Assembly (NCBI GenBank): GCA_035772405.1
Contig: JAYKKM010000193.1
Coordinates: forward strand, 3,167,501-3,231,500
Length of the DNA stretch: 64,000 nt
Direction of reading: 5' to 3'
Origin: Chrysogorgia sp. JL179-B06
Lineage: Eukaryota > Cnidaria > Anthozoa > Scleralcyonacea > Chrysogorgiidae
Shown here: positions 1-13,461 of the stretch, piece by piece
How positions within the stretch are numbered: position 1 is the first letter of the stretch
Layout: each line of letters opens with the position of its first letter
Program-made: the position numbers and the translations under genes
The notes under the pieces: generated by a model
Told to the model about the DNA's origin: nothing
The model's input: only the letters and a program-made list of their open reading frames with translations
Database searches by the model: none

Positions 1-113
<113 letters not shown>

Positions 114-217
114 TAAGTGTCAGGTTCAAAATCATATCAGGTAGAGTGCTCAATACCTAAGTAGAGCAGAATAGTAAGAACAAAAGAGACGAACTTTGGT
201 TACTTCATTTAAACTTT

Positions 218-284
218 ATTTCACGACAGATCTGTTTCGTATGGAAAGCTATATTAGCTTACCACACTCATCAGGTGAGTATTG
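218..284 (-). ncRNA. Hammerhead ribozyme motif, inverted copy
   Basis: Reverse complement of the motif at 2241-2306. The core CTGATGA corresponds to 268-274 and the GTC cleavage triplet to 225-227 on the minus strand. All core bases are conserved. Confidence 0.83.
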
Positions 285-375
285 CGACTGGTGTTACAAA
301 GCGGAAACTTGATATTGTATTGATCTACGAGACGGATTAATTTATGACGTTATGTGAAGTTGCGGTGCATATTAA

Positions 376-1070
376 TTAGCTAATACAGTAGTTGCACAGT
401 AAATGTTTTTTTCTATGCCTGCAAGTTGATATAAGTTCGTTTCTGCTGTTGAGTGAACATAATTCGGGGTGACAAATAATTATAAATTTTTCATAAAGGC
501 ATAAGTTACAACGTTTTGTTAAATTAGAGTAGGGTTTGCATCGCTTGATTATGTTCCATTTGATTGAGTATTGCGTATTTGATTCTTTTAAAGTCCAGAT
601 GTGCTTGCTTAGTTCAGTGGCAGATTTACGTTTTGAATTTCTGAAAGAGCTTGTATGATTTAAGTATCTGGTTTTAAAAGTGCCTTCAGTTAGGCCTACA
701 TAAGTTTCTTCTTTTGTGTTGTCTTCTGTTGTGACTGTAGCTTGGTAGACTATTCCTTCGGTTAGGCATTTACCAGAAAGCGGGCAGTTGTTTTGTTGGC
801 GGCAATTGCATTCCTTGGTGGTGGGGATAATGGTTGGGTTATTTTGGGTTTCTTTGACTTTGTTGAGTTCGAATTTATTGTGGGATGAAATTATGTTGTC
901 TATATTAGGCATGCAGCTATAGCTTAATTTTACGGTATTTCTATTGAATATTTTCCGCAAAGGATGGCCGGCGGGGAAGCATTCGTTGATCGTACGCAAG
1001 AATATGTGGCCGATGTTTGTGGCGACGTTGGCACTGTAAGGTGGATTAAACCATGTGATGTTTCTGGATC
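376..1070 (-). pseudogene. Truncated PLE endonuclease (GIY-YIG) coding segment
   Basis: The minus-strand frame repeats the last ~220 residues of the protein encoded at 1073-2149, ending at the same stop. It covers the Cys-rich linker and the GIY-YIG domain. The upstream RT is missing, and the frame runs instead into antisense of the neighbouring copy. It is a gene remnant with no start of its own. Confidence 0.8.
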
Positions 1071-1072
1071 TT

Positions 1073-2149
1073 TCTGGATCTTCTGGACCAAGAGAGATAG
1101 AAAACATCAAGAAAGAAATATGCAAAACGTTCGGCGACCACAACCTCAGAATTACCATCGAAGCAAACAAGAAATCCGTCGACTTCTTAGACATCACATT
1201 AGACCTACGATCCGAAACGTTTAAGCCATTTAATAAACCAAACAACGTCCCTCAATACGTCAACCACCAAAGCAACCACCCGCCATCCATTATCCGCAGC
1301 ATACCAGAATCCATCAACAGAAGACTCTCCAACATCTCATCCGACAGACAATCCTTCGACTCAGCAACCCCACCATACCAAGAAGCCCTGAAGAAAAGCG
1401 GGTACGAGTACCAACTCAATTACAAACCCGAACCAACAAAACCGAAACGCCCGAGATCCAGAAACATCACATGGTTTAATCCACCTTACAGTGCCAACGT
1501 CGCCACAAACATCGGCCACATATTCTTGCGTACGATCAACGAATGCTTCCCCGCCGGCCATCCTTTGCGGAAAATATTCAATAGAAATACCGTAAAATTA
1601 AGCTATAGCTGCATGCCTAATATAGACAACATAATTTCATCCCACAATAAATTCGAACTCAACAAAGTCAAAGAAACCCAAAATAACCCAACCATTATCC
1701 CCACCACCAAGGAATGCAATTGCCGCCAACAAAACAACTGCCCGCTTTCTGGTAAATGCCTAACCGAAGGAATAGTCTACCAAGCTACAGTCACAACAGA
1801 AGACAACACAAAAGAAGAAACTTATGTAGGCCTAACTGAAGGCACTTTTAAAACCAGATACTTAAATCATACAAGCTCTTTCAGAAATTCAAAACGTAAA
1901 TCTGCCACTGAACTAAGCAAGCACATCTGGACTTTAAAAGAATCAAATACGCAATACTCAATCAAATGGAACATAATCAAGCGATGCAAACCCTACTCTA
2001 ATTTAACAAAACGTTGTAACTTATGCCTTTATGAAAAATTTATAATTATTTGTCACCCCGAATTATGTTCACTCAACAGCAGAAACGAACTTATATCAAC
2101 TTGCAGGCATAGAAAAAAACATTTACTGTGCAACTACTGTATTAGCTAA
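1073..2149 (+). pseudogene. PLE reverse transcriptase C-terminus with GIY-YIG endonuclease
   Basis: The open frame encodes the C-terminal ~355 residues of a Penelope-type RT. It contains the post-RT stretch FLDITLDL, a thumb-like basic region, and a Cys-rich linker (CNCRQQNNCPLSGKC). The GIY-YIG domain follows, with GIVYQA as the GIY strand, TYVGLTEG as the YIG strand, the catalytic-type Arg in TFKTRYLNH, and the conserved Glu in TELSKHIW. A final Cys/His cluster precedes the stop. PLE proteins join a telomerase-like RT to this nuclease. The catalytic RT core lies upstream and is absent, so the copy cannot be autonomous. Confidence 0.88.
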
Positions 2150-2240
2150 TTAATATGCACCGCAACTTCACATAACGTCATAAATTAATCCGTCTCGTAG
2201 ATCAATACAATATCAAGTTTCCGCTTTGTAACACCAGTCG

Positions 2241-2306
2241 CAATACTCACCTGATGAGTGTGGTAAGCTAATATAGCTTTCCATACGAAACAGATCTGTC
2301 GTGAAA
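2241..2306 (+). ncRNA. Hammerhead ribozyme motif in PLE tail
   Basis: The conserved core is complete. CTGATGA is at 2251-2257. Stem II pairs GTGTGG (2258-2263) with CCATAC (2281-2286) and is capped by a further hairpin. GAAA is at 2287-2290, a minimal stem III CAG/CTG follows, and the GTC cleavage triplet ends at 2300. Stem I is formed by TCAC before the core and GTGA after it. PLEs are known to carry minimal type-I hammerheads with very short stem III in their terminal repeats. Confidence 0.85.
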
Positions 2307-2348
2307 TAAAGTTTAAATGAAGTAACCAAAGTTCGTCTCTTTTGTTCT

Positions 2349-2352
<4 letters not shown>

Positions 2353-2403
<51 letters not shown>

Positions 2404-2497
2404 CGCTTACCTCAAAACTGGTCTGCTACAACTATACGTACACGTATATATATATATATATATATACGTGTATATATATATATATATATATATACAC

Positions 2498-2556
<59 letters not shown>

Positions 2557-2573
2557 ATATATAAAACCTACAC

Positions 2574-2638
<65 letters not shown>
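2353..2638. repeat. TA microsatellite with CACG/CGTG interruptions
   Basis: TA tracts are interrupted by about 40 bp of unique sequence (2400-2442) and by short ACGTG/CACGT motifs that give the tract local palindromic structure. Confidence 0.95.
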
Positions 2639-2933
<295 letters not shown>

Positions 2934-3053
2934 GACAAAGAGCAAAACCCGCCTCGGCCAATTCAACATCTATAGATTACAAAATAATAGGCCACGACCC
3001 AAAACCAACTATAAACCAATTTAATAAATTTTCGACTGCATGTGACAGCCTTC

Positions 3054-3094
<41 letters not shown>

Positions 3095-3097
<3 letters not shown>

Positions 3098-3385
3098 AAA
3101 GGATTTATGGTGAAGGAAAATTTCGAGTGTTGGAATACATACATTTTAAGACCAAACCGGGACCAGTTGCGAAAAATGCAACTTAGCGGCCTTCCGGTAT
3201 AGGAATTGAACCCGCGACCCTGCGATTGCTAGTGCAGTGCTCTGACCACTGAGCTACGGAAGCCGTTGCCGAGAGCCTAGTCAACGAGTTCTGTATATAA
3301 TTTATGGTGGTAATGCCGGGATAAGATTCTGTGTATATTATAGGTAATATTTGGCATTTCACTCGATCAAACTACATGTTGAAAG
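3095..3385 (-). repeat. tRNA-like dispersed repeat unit, copy 1
   Basis: A ~285-bp unit is shared with 7654-7966, 59463-59740 and 59741-59911. On the minus strand, 3189-3263 folds like a tRNA: acceptor GCTTCCG, D-arm/box A TAGCTCAGTGGTCAGAGC, a loop containing AGC (Ala-like), and T-arm/box B GGTCGCGGGTTCAATTCC. This copy has a 2-base insertion in the T-arm/acceptor junction. The tRNA part is in the middle of the unit, so it is tRNA-derived (SINE-like) rather than a functional tRNA gene. Confidence 0.8.
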
Positions 3386-3443
3386 GATATTCACTTGATA
3401 TATATATTGAAAGGACTTTCACTATATATATATATATATATAT

Positions 3444-3717
<274 letters not shown>

Positions 3718-4032
3718 CGACACATGAGGGTTAAGAACATTAATACGAAAAACAAAATCAGAACTTTTGGTCAGCGACCAGGAATGTGACCGAAATGTGA
3801 AAGGAGTCGTACTAAGGCATACAAATTACAAAACAAAACAATCGTAAATTATTTGTCGTCCACAAACATCTATACAGTCTCAAAACGAATACTTTCACCG
3901 TTTTTAACACTTTAATACGCGTGATCAGCATCTAAATCTCATAATATCAATGGTAATGACACTGTTTTTTAAAACAGCTTCTCCAAATTTGTATAAGTAA
4001 TGTTTGTAGGCTAATAAGCAGGGCACGAAATA

Positions 4033-4293
4033 GACTTGCTCCAAGTCTGCCTCTTGGTGTTTCGAGACGAGTTTGTTTCGAGACGGGTTTATTTGAGACG
4101 GGTTTTGTTTCGAGACGGGTTTATGTTTATTTGAGACGGGTTTTTATGTTTTGGTTTCAACAACAAATTGTTGTATGCGGCGGGCGAGAGAAAACGGGCA
4201 AGCGAGCGAGAGAAAACGGGCAAGCGAGCGAGAGAAAACCCGTCTTGAAACAAACCCGTTTCGAAACACCAAGAGGCAGACTTGGAGCAAGTC
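4033..4293. mobile_element. Palindromic MITE with TA target duplication
   Basis: A 261-bp foldback element whose ends read GACTTGCTCCAAGTCTGCCT and its reverse complement, with TA at both borders (4031-4032, 4294-4295). The interior is built from GTTTCGAGACGGGTTT-type repeats and GCGAGCGAGAGAAAACGGGC repeats. The TA duplication fits Tc1/mariner-type mobilisation. 4296-5095 holds no recognisable gene. Confidence 0.7.
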
Positions 4294-5095
4294 TAGGCGC
4301 AAAACAACGGCCGGACAACGGACAATGTCCGGCCAAATTGAGGCGCTGTCCGGTAAAACTCTCGCCTTGCCGGTCATTTCGACCGGTCACATTATGACAT
4401 TAAGCAAAAGAACAAACTAATTGCTCAAAAGACGAAGTGGAAATAAATCCAATTGCGAACGGTTGCAACTGTCAAAATGTTATGTTATGTTTCTTTTACT
4501 ATATCAATCAAATGAGGCGATTGCCCGCACGCAATGAACTTGTTTGAATTTATTGACGACAGACGGATTTCATTAATCAACAAGCGTCGCGTAATTCTGA
4601 AACTTTCCAGAGAGGAGTCGACAAAGAACATCTATACTTTATAGAATAGAATGAATCCGGACTGCTAATTAAATAAAATAAAGCTGAAAAGTATCGGCAT
4701 TTCATTTGTGTTGACACGATACCAAGGCTGAGCGTGCCGTTTTCATTTCGCACCACCGCATAGAAATGATTTTCAAATTGCTCCAGATAATTAGGTGACG
4801 GTTTCGCACATTTTCAGTCTTGTATCGCGTGTAAACGCAACGGCTAACATAAGCTAAAGCGCAATGGATTTTACGTGAAGGAGTTTACCGATGGCGATTA
4901 CGGAATTAAGGCTTTTTTTCAGGCGTTAGTTGAATAATTTGTCCGATCATACAAATAAGCGGCATGTCCGAGCTAAAATTGACTTGGCCGGTATCTTGAC
5001 CGGCGACAAGCTAGCAGTTATTTCGCGCCCTGATAAGGGGATATTTTGGATGCTGATACTGGGTCTTAACTACGATAATTATTGGCTGATGACTA

Positions 5096-5509
5096 AGGCC
5101 TGTTTCAAACGTCTAAATTTGTCATGTGTCGAATCAAATACATCGCATTATGCACATGATAAGTTCGACGTATGAAACAATTAAGTTCGACTTATTTAAT
5201 TGCGCTTTGGTCGAATATACCGACCAAAGTGCGACGTGGTTTCAAATGTCGAATTTATCATGTGTCGAATGTAATACGTCTCGTCGAAACAAATTGGGAC
5301 GAGATATAAGTTCAGTACTTTTAAAATAAATTCGACGTTTGAAACAGACGTCGAATTTTGTCGAACTTTATCGAACCTATAATGTGTATTAGATTCGACA
5401 CATGATAAATTCAACGTTTGAAACAGACGTCGAATTTTGTCGAACTTTATCGAACCTATAATGTGTATTAGATTCAACACATGATAAATTCGACGTTTGA
5501 AATAGGCCT
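5096..5509. mobile_element. Foldback repeat with internal 75-bp tandem duplication
   Basis: Ends match as inverted repeats (AGGCCTGTTTCAAACGTC against GACGTTTGAAATAGGCCT). Inside are several head-to-head copies of a GTCGAATTTATCATGTGTCGAAT motif, and a ~78-bp unit is tandemly duplicated (about 5331-5408 and 5409-5487). No coding capacity. 5510-6660 shows no gene, only a short TA tract at 5589 and a 22-bp tandem (GGCGTATGTAATTGTTATTTT) near 5948. Confidence 0.65.
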
Positions 5510-6669
5510 AGTTTCTAAAGGATCAAAAGGATGAGATAATGCGGTTATCACAGTTGTTGTCCAAAGTCAATAAATGTTATTGCCTTCGTATATATATATA
5601 TTGTTTTCTTTGGAAAAAAACTATGACCCCAGCACTTGAACACAACAGCACCGCGAGAGGTGAAGTAACAAACAATTAACATTAATTAAATATTGTCCAA
5701 TTTCAAAAATGGCACTTTTATAGAAAACACGAAGACAACCTCAACGACGGCGTACTGCGATTAATCAGGCCGATTTCTTATCCTGGTGCATGTAATATAT
5801 ATATGGCTGAAACTATCATCATGTAATCGCAAATTTGTTTTAACATCACTTTGATCACGACGCCGGGCAGACTTTTCAGCCCGGCTAAAAGTTAATTCAA
5901 ATGATCTTTTTGATCGAGAAAAGATTTTCGTGCCCCTGTAATATTGTGGCGTATGTAATTGTTATTTTGGCGTATGTAATTGTTATTTTGGCGTATGCAT
6001 GCAATTGTTTATAGGCGGCACTATTTTTGTTTATGATTCGCTGGCGTATGTTGCAAAAAAGCTTTATACTTTCGTCAGTGTATCCCGAATACGTCAAGAT
6101 AAGAATCGTAAAGAAAAGGCTTTAGAAATTTCCTAAAGTTAGACCGAGCACGGCTTCAAGTGACCGCCTTGGAGCATCCATTGCCTGATATGGATTACAG
6201 TCTTTGTATAATAGAAGTGTTCCGAATAAAGTTGAGCAATTAATTCGTTTCCTAACTTCAACCGATTAATTTGTTGAGACTACTTCCTCGAAATGTTCCT
6301 TGAATTATTTCGAAATTGCTATTTGAAGTGGTTTAAATTGGCAACTTCTCACCACCGTCCAGATAAGATCTTTAGGGACCCGATTAGCAAACGCGACCTC
6401 ACCTAATGTTTACGACGGCGCCTCTTTTAGGGGCTGATTACATGGGGAAATTTCAGACATCGGGCAACGGCAACCGGGCTGAGTTGTGTCTAGAAAATCT
6501 TCCCTCGACCCAAAAACATCATTATTTTGAATTAACTTTATGCTCTACTTACAGCCAAACTAAGACAGTTCTATACTTTGGAATATCATTTTGGTTGTCT
6601 ATAGAAGCCGTGATAAGAACGCTTTCCAATTACACGGTCAGACCGATCTGTCCGGCAATATTTTGCTAA

Positions 6670-7301
6670 GGCCACATAAAAAAAAATTACTTGATTCTCA
6701 TCACCGCCCGCGTACAAATATTTTTTATTTTGTCATAAAATATAAATGTGCCGCCCTACCGAAAATCTAAAGAAAGTTAATTTTTTTATATTTTATATTC
6801 GATTTTTGATATTCCAAGTCAGAATTTCTGCAATTTCTGCAGGCAAACAGCCGAATTTTACAGCACTATCAAACTGTTCTTAATATATTAAAAGTTACTT
6901 TTTCACAGATCTGACGATTATTCATTCGTAAATCTGATATATAAAACAGGATATTTTTGGTATTTATAATTTTTTGTATAATATTCTTTAAATCCAAATT
7001 GAGGGAAATTTGAAGATCCCTTTGGATTTACACATGGAAGAGGAGTTAAAAGAATATCTAAACTGGCTTTCAATTTGAAAGGTTCAACTTTTGCCGTTTG
7101 GGATGTACTGTGTGAACTACCGTAACTTCAAGATAAGCCATTTCGGAAAACAAGGAAATATAAAAACACCTCCCACTCCAATTTCAAAATTTTCAGGAAT
7201 ATTTTTTATATTTTGATATAAAATATAAAATTTAAACCGCCCGCCGCCTCGACGTTTTCAAAATGTAGTGATGAGAATCAAGTAATTTATTTTATGTGGC
7301 C
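6670..7301. mobile_element. MITE with TAA target duplication (PIF/Harbinger-like size)
   Basis: Terminal inverted repeats begin GGCCACATAAAA and continue through ATTACTTGATTCTCATCA at the left and its complement at the right. TAA flanks both ends (6667-6669, 7302-7304). The interior is AT-rich and non-coding. A larger imperfect palindrome surrounds it (ACGGTCAGACCGATCTGTCCGG at 6637 against its partner near 7325-7408), so it landed inside another foldback repeat. Confidence 0.7.
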
Positions 7302-7602
7302 TAAATGGAACACGATACGTTTGAACAGTGCGGCTGGTCTGTCCGGAAAATTTGGGCCTAATCAAGAGGAGGTCCATTCTGGCCGGACTAACCAATCTGA
7401 CCGTGTAAATGGAAAGTACCCTTAGTTAGGCTAGTCTGATCTCGTCAAAGTATTTAACCCCGTCACGACTGGTCGAAAATCGATGAAAATTGACCAGTGT
7501 CAATGTCCATTTATTTTCTCATCTGCAAGTATTTAGAACTATATAGAAAGCTATACCTTTTCTGAAAGGATATGTGATGGGCTTTTAGAATTTGGTCCAC
7601 CC

Positions 7603-7608
<6 letters not shown>

Positions 7609-7653
<45 letters not shown>
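7609..7653. repeat. (TA)n microsatellite
   Basis: TA tract immediately before the second tRNA-like repeat unit. Confidence 0.95.
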
Positions 7654-8517
<864 letters not shown>

Positions 8518-8687
8518 CATAAATTAGCAACATTAAGCGCTACTGCGATGAAACATTGTGTTGCGATTTTTCTAGAAAAACAAAGTACAACACTGAATAA
8601 ATAATCACTCACGTAATATTAAAGAAAATAATAAATGTAAGGCTATAAAGTTTGAGCTTCTTTTCCCAAATGGCGATAAGTCATTAA

Positions 8688-9132
8688 CTCTTTCCAGACA
8701 GGCTGAAAAACATCAAAAATTGAACCACCTTTTTGTTCTATTGATATCTCTTGAAATAACCATAACTGTTGCGAAAGCTATACATTTTCTGAAAGCACAA
8801 TAAACCGGCTTTTACTTGTGCTTTTAAATTTCCGGAACAAAACACATTATGTTAATATAAATTAGCATAATTATCATAAATCAGGTTGAAAAATTTACAT
8901 TTTTCTAGAAAAGCCATCTTGCACGCCCGCGTAGCATCTTGAAAACTCAAAATGCCACCAATCGCATAGTTGTTTATGCAATCCAATCAAACTTGGCATG
9001 TGCGTGGATCTCATGTTCCTGGCGCTTGTCGAATTTCAATTTTTAATCTTGCGTTACCGTGTGCCGTGTTTTTCGATTGACGACTTTGCGGGTCTTCTAA
9101 GACCCGTTTTGACTGGGCCGGTCAGGAAAGAG
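8688..9132. mobile_element. piggyBac-type MITE (TTAA duplication)
   Basis: A 445-bp non-coding element between TTAA at 8684-8687 and 9133-9136, with ends CTCTTTCC and GGAAAGAG. A subterminal hairpin (GCGGGTCTTCTAAGACCCGT) lies near the right end. The TTAA duplication and CTCTTTCC-type end are typical of piggyBac-mobilised MITEs. Confidence 0.75.
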
Positions 9133-9136
9133 TTAA

Positions 9137-10474
9137 TGGCGGTCATGTAAAACGGTCCAATTTAAGAAAATGAGCTCAAAATGTGGCAGCCTTAATAAAA
9201 TTTATTATTTCACTTCAATATTAAGTGAATATTAGTGCTGTACTACCATTTGATGCGGTACTATACGATTCTATGAATTCGCATTTTCATCGCAGTAGGT
9301 AACACCGGGAAGGTAATAACGCGCTCGATAACGCGAACATTTCACTGACTCAACTAATTAAGACCGTCTACTATATGGTCTCCTCTTGATTTACTAAATA
9401 CCAAATGCCCATCTACAAAATACGATTTTGCTTGCGATTCTCATCGAATGGAGTATGGAATCGTTTCATAAAGACAACTCGTCTTTAATATGATTCGCTT
9501 GTATAAATGTTGCAAAACCGCGTCCTTATAGTGATTTGCATACATCAAGATGATAATCGCAAGCTGGATTAAAACTGATTCGCAGCGTGCAGATGGGTGC
9601 CAACTGAATTATGCCATATTTGCTGTATTTTTCCGTTACTGTGTTTTTGAGACATCGATATTAGATAGCAGTTTTAGTCAGTGACAAGCAACTAGCATTG
9701 ATACACTGAGCCGACAGTTCTATTCCATCAAACGATTGACGTGAACACAGAAAACACGTCTAGTAAACAATCAGCATGTCGACAAAGTCCACACGAACAG
9801 ATTGCATGGCGTTTTAAGCATACATATACAGAAGATAAGCAATACATGTGTAGTGCAGCGAAGTGCCTTGTAAAGGCAAGCTAGAGTGCGAGACGTCTGG
9901 TGGCGTAGTGAAAACGTCAGACATATATTGATATAACAGATGGCACATCGCCACTTGTGAATAATAAGGCAGATGGCTGAACAAAAACAACTGTGGTCGG
10001 CTAATTTACTCGACAAAACTTGTCACATTTCGTTTCGCACGAACAGTAAAAACATGTAATTATTTACTACATTGTTGTTTTTCTCGTTTCAATGAATCTT
10101 TCTCGTTTCAACGAAGTTCATTTTATTCGTTCAACAGCGCACAAAGGTAATTGCAAGTACACCGGATAGTTACACTGGTACGGCTGTATATAATATGTGC
10201 GGGGATGAATATGAATATGTAAGTACCGTACAGCAAATAATCACCACAAATTCCTGTGCCATTTAGTGTTATTTCCGTAAAAATTAATCATCAATCGGAG
10301 CGGCGGTTTTCCACTGCGTAAATAATTACGCGAGGTCTTATGTTGCCATTTAGTGAACACACTGCAATTTCACAATGGGATGCGGATTTAAATTACCAAC
10401 TTTGTTCGTCAGTCACCTTTCGGTAGTCAACAGTCTCTGTTTCGTTCAAATTCAGACACATATTACTGCAGTAG
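9137..10474. other. Presumed intron 2 of the KCNH gene; no feature seen
   Basis: This lies 3' of exon 2 on the minus strand, so it should be intronic. I searched for the next KCNH exon (rest of the PAS cap and linker) on the minus strand and did not find it. It is probably beyond the left edge of the window or split by repeats. Confidence 0.5.
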
Positions 10475-10480
10475 ACCTAC

Positions 10481-10711
10481 CATTTTTCTTGTAATACAGA
10501 ACTTGAACCTTCCTTTCGTCACTTCCTCGTAAGGCATCCCTGATCTTTTGAACCGAAACAGGATCTGTTCCTTGACCGCACAGGAACTCGCAGGTTGTCG
10601 AGTTTTGAAGGAGTTCTGTTCGCCGATAACCCGTGAGGGTACAGAAACCATCATTCGAGTAAATGATCGGAAGGTTTTCCAACTGGGCATTTCCCAAGAT
10701 AAAATTTCTCT
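10481..10711 (-). CDS. KCNH: ERG-type KCNH potassium channel, coding exon 2 (PAS domain)
   Basis: The minus strand encodes the core of the N-terminal PAS domain of an ERG-family voltage-gated K+ channel: NFILGNAQLEN, IIYSNDGFCTLTGYRR and ERKVQVLYYKKNG. The PAS domain caps the cytoplasmic side of the channel and slows deactivation. With acceptor CAG before 10711 and donor GTAGGT at 10480-10475 the exon is 231 bp and starts at codon position 2 and ends at position 1. This is the length and phase I recall for human KCNH2 exon 2. An alternative acceptor 3 bp upstream would add one codon. Spliced to exon 1 across a 117-bp intron, it keeps register with ERG proteins. The frame is undamaged. Confidence 0.9.
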
Positions 10712-10828
10712 CTGCTGTCACAAGAGACGAACAACGGGTTCAGCATCACATCAATTTTCAGACTTCTTCACATGCAGCCTCCCGTTACTTAATCCTTGTA
10801 CAAACAAAAATACTATATATATACTTAC

Positions 10829-10904
10829 GCGAGCCGTCAAATTTCCTTATGATGTTCTCGATAAAGACATTTTGCGGTGACATAAAACCTTTCTTCACGG
10901 GCAT
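10829..10904 (-). CDS. KCNH: ERG-type KCNH potassium channel, coding exon 1 (N-terminal cap)
   Basis: An ATG at 10904-10902 opens 25 codons plus one base, then the donor GTAAGT (10828-10823). The peptide starts MPVKKGF and contains PQNVFIENIIRKFDG, matching the conserved ERG N-terminal cap motif (MPV-RG and PQN-F---IIRKF). The 76-bp coding length is the one I recall for human KCNH2 exon 1. It is too short for ordinary ORF calling and was found by reading next to exon 2. The gene runs leftward, with the promoter and 5' UTR at higher coordinates. Confidence 0.9.
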
Positions 10905-12840
10905 CTCAGACTAATATTCCTCTACTCCGACATCATTCACTCGCCTATACCAAGAGAAGTCTACGTGTTATTATTAGTATTCGCGCATACGAGCGGAAAG
11001 CAAAACAGTTTGAAAAAGACAATGTGATGAGTTTACGACACCTTGATCGGTAATGATTGGTCAGTTCATTCGCCGGGCAAGATAGGGTAACTCTAACCCG
11101 GACTCAAAACGACAAGCGGGCAGTGTTTTGTTCGGCGTGTTGCTGAATTTAGAATAATGTCCTGTTTATTGTTCACGGTGTTGCGTTCACCGTGGTCTGT
11201 TAATTGTGACTGTATGGGGCATCATATCGGTGCATCTCAACTTGTGATTTGTCAAATGACATGCATCTCAGCTGTTTTACTAGATAAGACCGCTACAATG
11301 ATTACATTGTTGTGTGTACGTCATTTCACAACAACCTACTTAAGTTTATAACTGCATTTGGACGGTATACGTAATAACTGGACAGTCATGTGCGTTTCCA
11401 TTCGCCCTGCAAACACCGACTGCCGTCAATTCGACTGACAACGGGACATATTCATGTCATAAATCACGAATAGAATAGACGCTAGAACACAGAACATTCT
11501 AGAACTTGATATTTTCGACAGACGTTCGCGATTAAGATCAGCTCTCAAAACCACGCGAGAATAAATAACATCGAAACTAGGGAGGTCATTTTAATATTGA
11601 AAAGTTTTCTATAGCAACAAGCCTATAACGATCTCTTTGTGGGCTCCAAATTGATGATAACCGTTTTTATGTTGTCTGCTTCGCACCCCACATCAGATAT
11701 AAGTATGGCCGTCCGTAAGCTGCCAGGCACCGCGGTTTGTGCGTTATATTTTCTGGAAATTGCTCCTTTTGATTCGACAGGACGTTTCTGTTTTTGTCTG
11801 GTCGTTATTTTTGGTTAGATATATGGTTATAGGTTTAAAAAGGTTTATAAGGCTATGAGAGCTAGGGTTCAAAGTTAGGATTATAGGATTGCGATTAAAG
11901 GATTAGACTATAGTTCTTGAAAATGGGAAGGTCTTTTTGAGTCATCCCTTTTACCCTTCACTGACCTATATTTCTTCTATAGTCGAAACAAAGAATTCTA
12001 TATCCCAAAATATCGGGCAAAATATTGGTAAACATTACCGGAAAGTAAAAATGGCCATGCTGATTGTGAATCTTTATTTGTGTTGCCCCTGACAATGAAA
12101 GGTTGCATCATGAATCATGCATGTGCGTTCTCGCAAATAAGTATTAATATATTCAGGAGTCGTATTAGCCAGGGCTGTAATTTTCAGCCTGCTCTATGTA
12201 GTTTCTCATGTAATCGCACACATTTTTCAACCCGGGCTAATTGAGCATTAGTTCAAATCTTAGTCGGTTTTCTTTGTTCATACGGATATACATCCCCCAA
12301 AGCTTTGGGGGTTTAATAGTCTCCAAAACGCGGGGTAGATGAGTTGAATTCAATAGATAATTAGAAATTAACTGGATGTACGCGAATACAGCCCTGCAGG
12401 GTTGTATTTGAATTTTTAATTATGTATTCGAAAACTGGTTCGCAGCTCGCTGCGAGTACTTGCATCTGATTAAAAACAACTCACAACGAGCAAACAAGCA
12501 CTGCGAGGTACGTTACCTAGGTGTAATACGGAAATAAACATGGCATATTCACATGAATTTCCCGCGTGTTTTTCTCACAGTCACACTTGCGGCCATTTTT
12601 CGGGCTACGAAATTTGTTTCCTATCCCTATTCTATTATTCTAATATTCTATCCTTATTCTATCCTATTCTATTCTCCTTTTCTTACACCTGGCTTAATAT
12701 TCATTGCTATTTTGTCGGCAACTCGACGTTTTTTAAAAATATACTGTATATGTAAACAATAACACAAGCCAAGCGCGCAATGAATCAGTACGAGGTTCAC
12801 GTCAGCTATATGCCTTTAGGTCTACACACGCGTAAAAACT
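10905..12840. other. Upstream region of KCNH gene; no gene seen
   Basis: It should contain the 5' UTR and promoter of the minus-strand KCNH gene, but I cannot identify a TATA box or other certain element. Short open frames here lack codon bias or recognisable domains. A hairpin (CCCCCAAAGCTTTGGGGG) sits near 12295. Confidence 0.4.
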
Positions 12841-13080
12841 GACGTACAATTTGTCGACAGGCGTGAACAATGTTATGCTGCACCCCGTGAACAAAATTGT
12901 CAACAAGGTTGTTCAGCCATGGTAACAATGTTGTTACAGCATTGTTCAGTCACTGGATCAATACTGTCATACAGCTTGTCAACAAGGCTGAGCAGCAATG
13001 ATAACGATAGCAAATATTCATTGTTGTCTTTTCCTGTTCCAACAACAGTGAACTGCAACCATTCATAAAACTATATGGAT
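12841..13080. repeat. Degenerate GTTGTTCA/TGAACAAC repeat cluster
   Basis: Multiple direct and inverted copies of TGAACAA and GTCAACAAGG-type words (for example 12866, 12889, 12899, 12951 and 12980), ending before 13080. Likely an old foldback repeat. Confidence 0.5.
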
Positions 13081-13207
13081 AGTTGTAATTGTTGTAATTC
13101 AGTCGATTTCTCCCTAGTACTCAGGACGTCGCGGTTTAGTAATCGCCGATTTATGTTGAAACTGCGCATGCGGGCAGTTTGGTAAAACGTAGACCTGGGT
13201 TAGAGTG

Positions 13208-13366
13208 TTAGTGCTGTTCTTCTCCGACTGAATTCAACCACACTGTCCTAAACGTCTTTCTGTTCCGGCGCCAATAATTTAATTTCTTGTTTTTGTCGTG
13301 AAATTCAACCGACGATCTTTGGTAGATAGCTGGGTACTCGCGAACAACATCCATGAACTGCTCGAG
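13208..13366 (-). CDS. Possible MADF-domain exon
   Basis: After a plausible splice acceptor (TTTGAAATTTCAG) the minus strand reads LEQFMDVVREYPAIYQ, then SSVEFHDKNKKLNYWRR. This fits the start of a MADF (Myb/SANT-like, Adf-1 type) DNA-binding domain: acidic helix, 'YP-IY' turn, and the conserved Trp of the second helix. MADF domains occur in host transcription factors and beside PIF/Harbinger transposases. The frame then runs to a stop without a clear donor, so it could be a transposon relic. No partner exon is seen. Confidence 0.45.
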   Translation of the reverse strand, partial: LEQFMDVVREYPAIYQRSSVEFHDKNKKLNYWRRNRKTFRTVWLNSVGEEQH

Positions 13367-13461
13367 CTGAAATTTCAAATGTAATGTATTTTGTATAATC
13401 ACCGTTGCCACGAGAATTTCTCGGCGGATTAACCAATTAACTAATACACTAGGAGTTATTA

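Larger units (their letters stand above)
1073..2353 (+). mobile_element. Penelope-like element, 5'-truncated, forward copy
   Basis: The forward copy carries the RT thumb/linker, the GIY-YIG endonuclease, a hammerhead motif and a tail ending in CTTTTGTTCTTACTA directly against a TA tract. The same tail ends against TA tracts in the inverted copy and at 8088-8286, suggesting insertion at or priming on TA repeats. Confidence 0.88.

Noticed and set aside
3189..3263. Candidate functional tRNA-Ala
   Set aside because: Embedded in a repeated unit, with an extra base in the anticodon arm and copy-specific indels in the T-arm; treated as tRNA-derived repeat.
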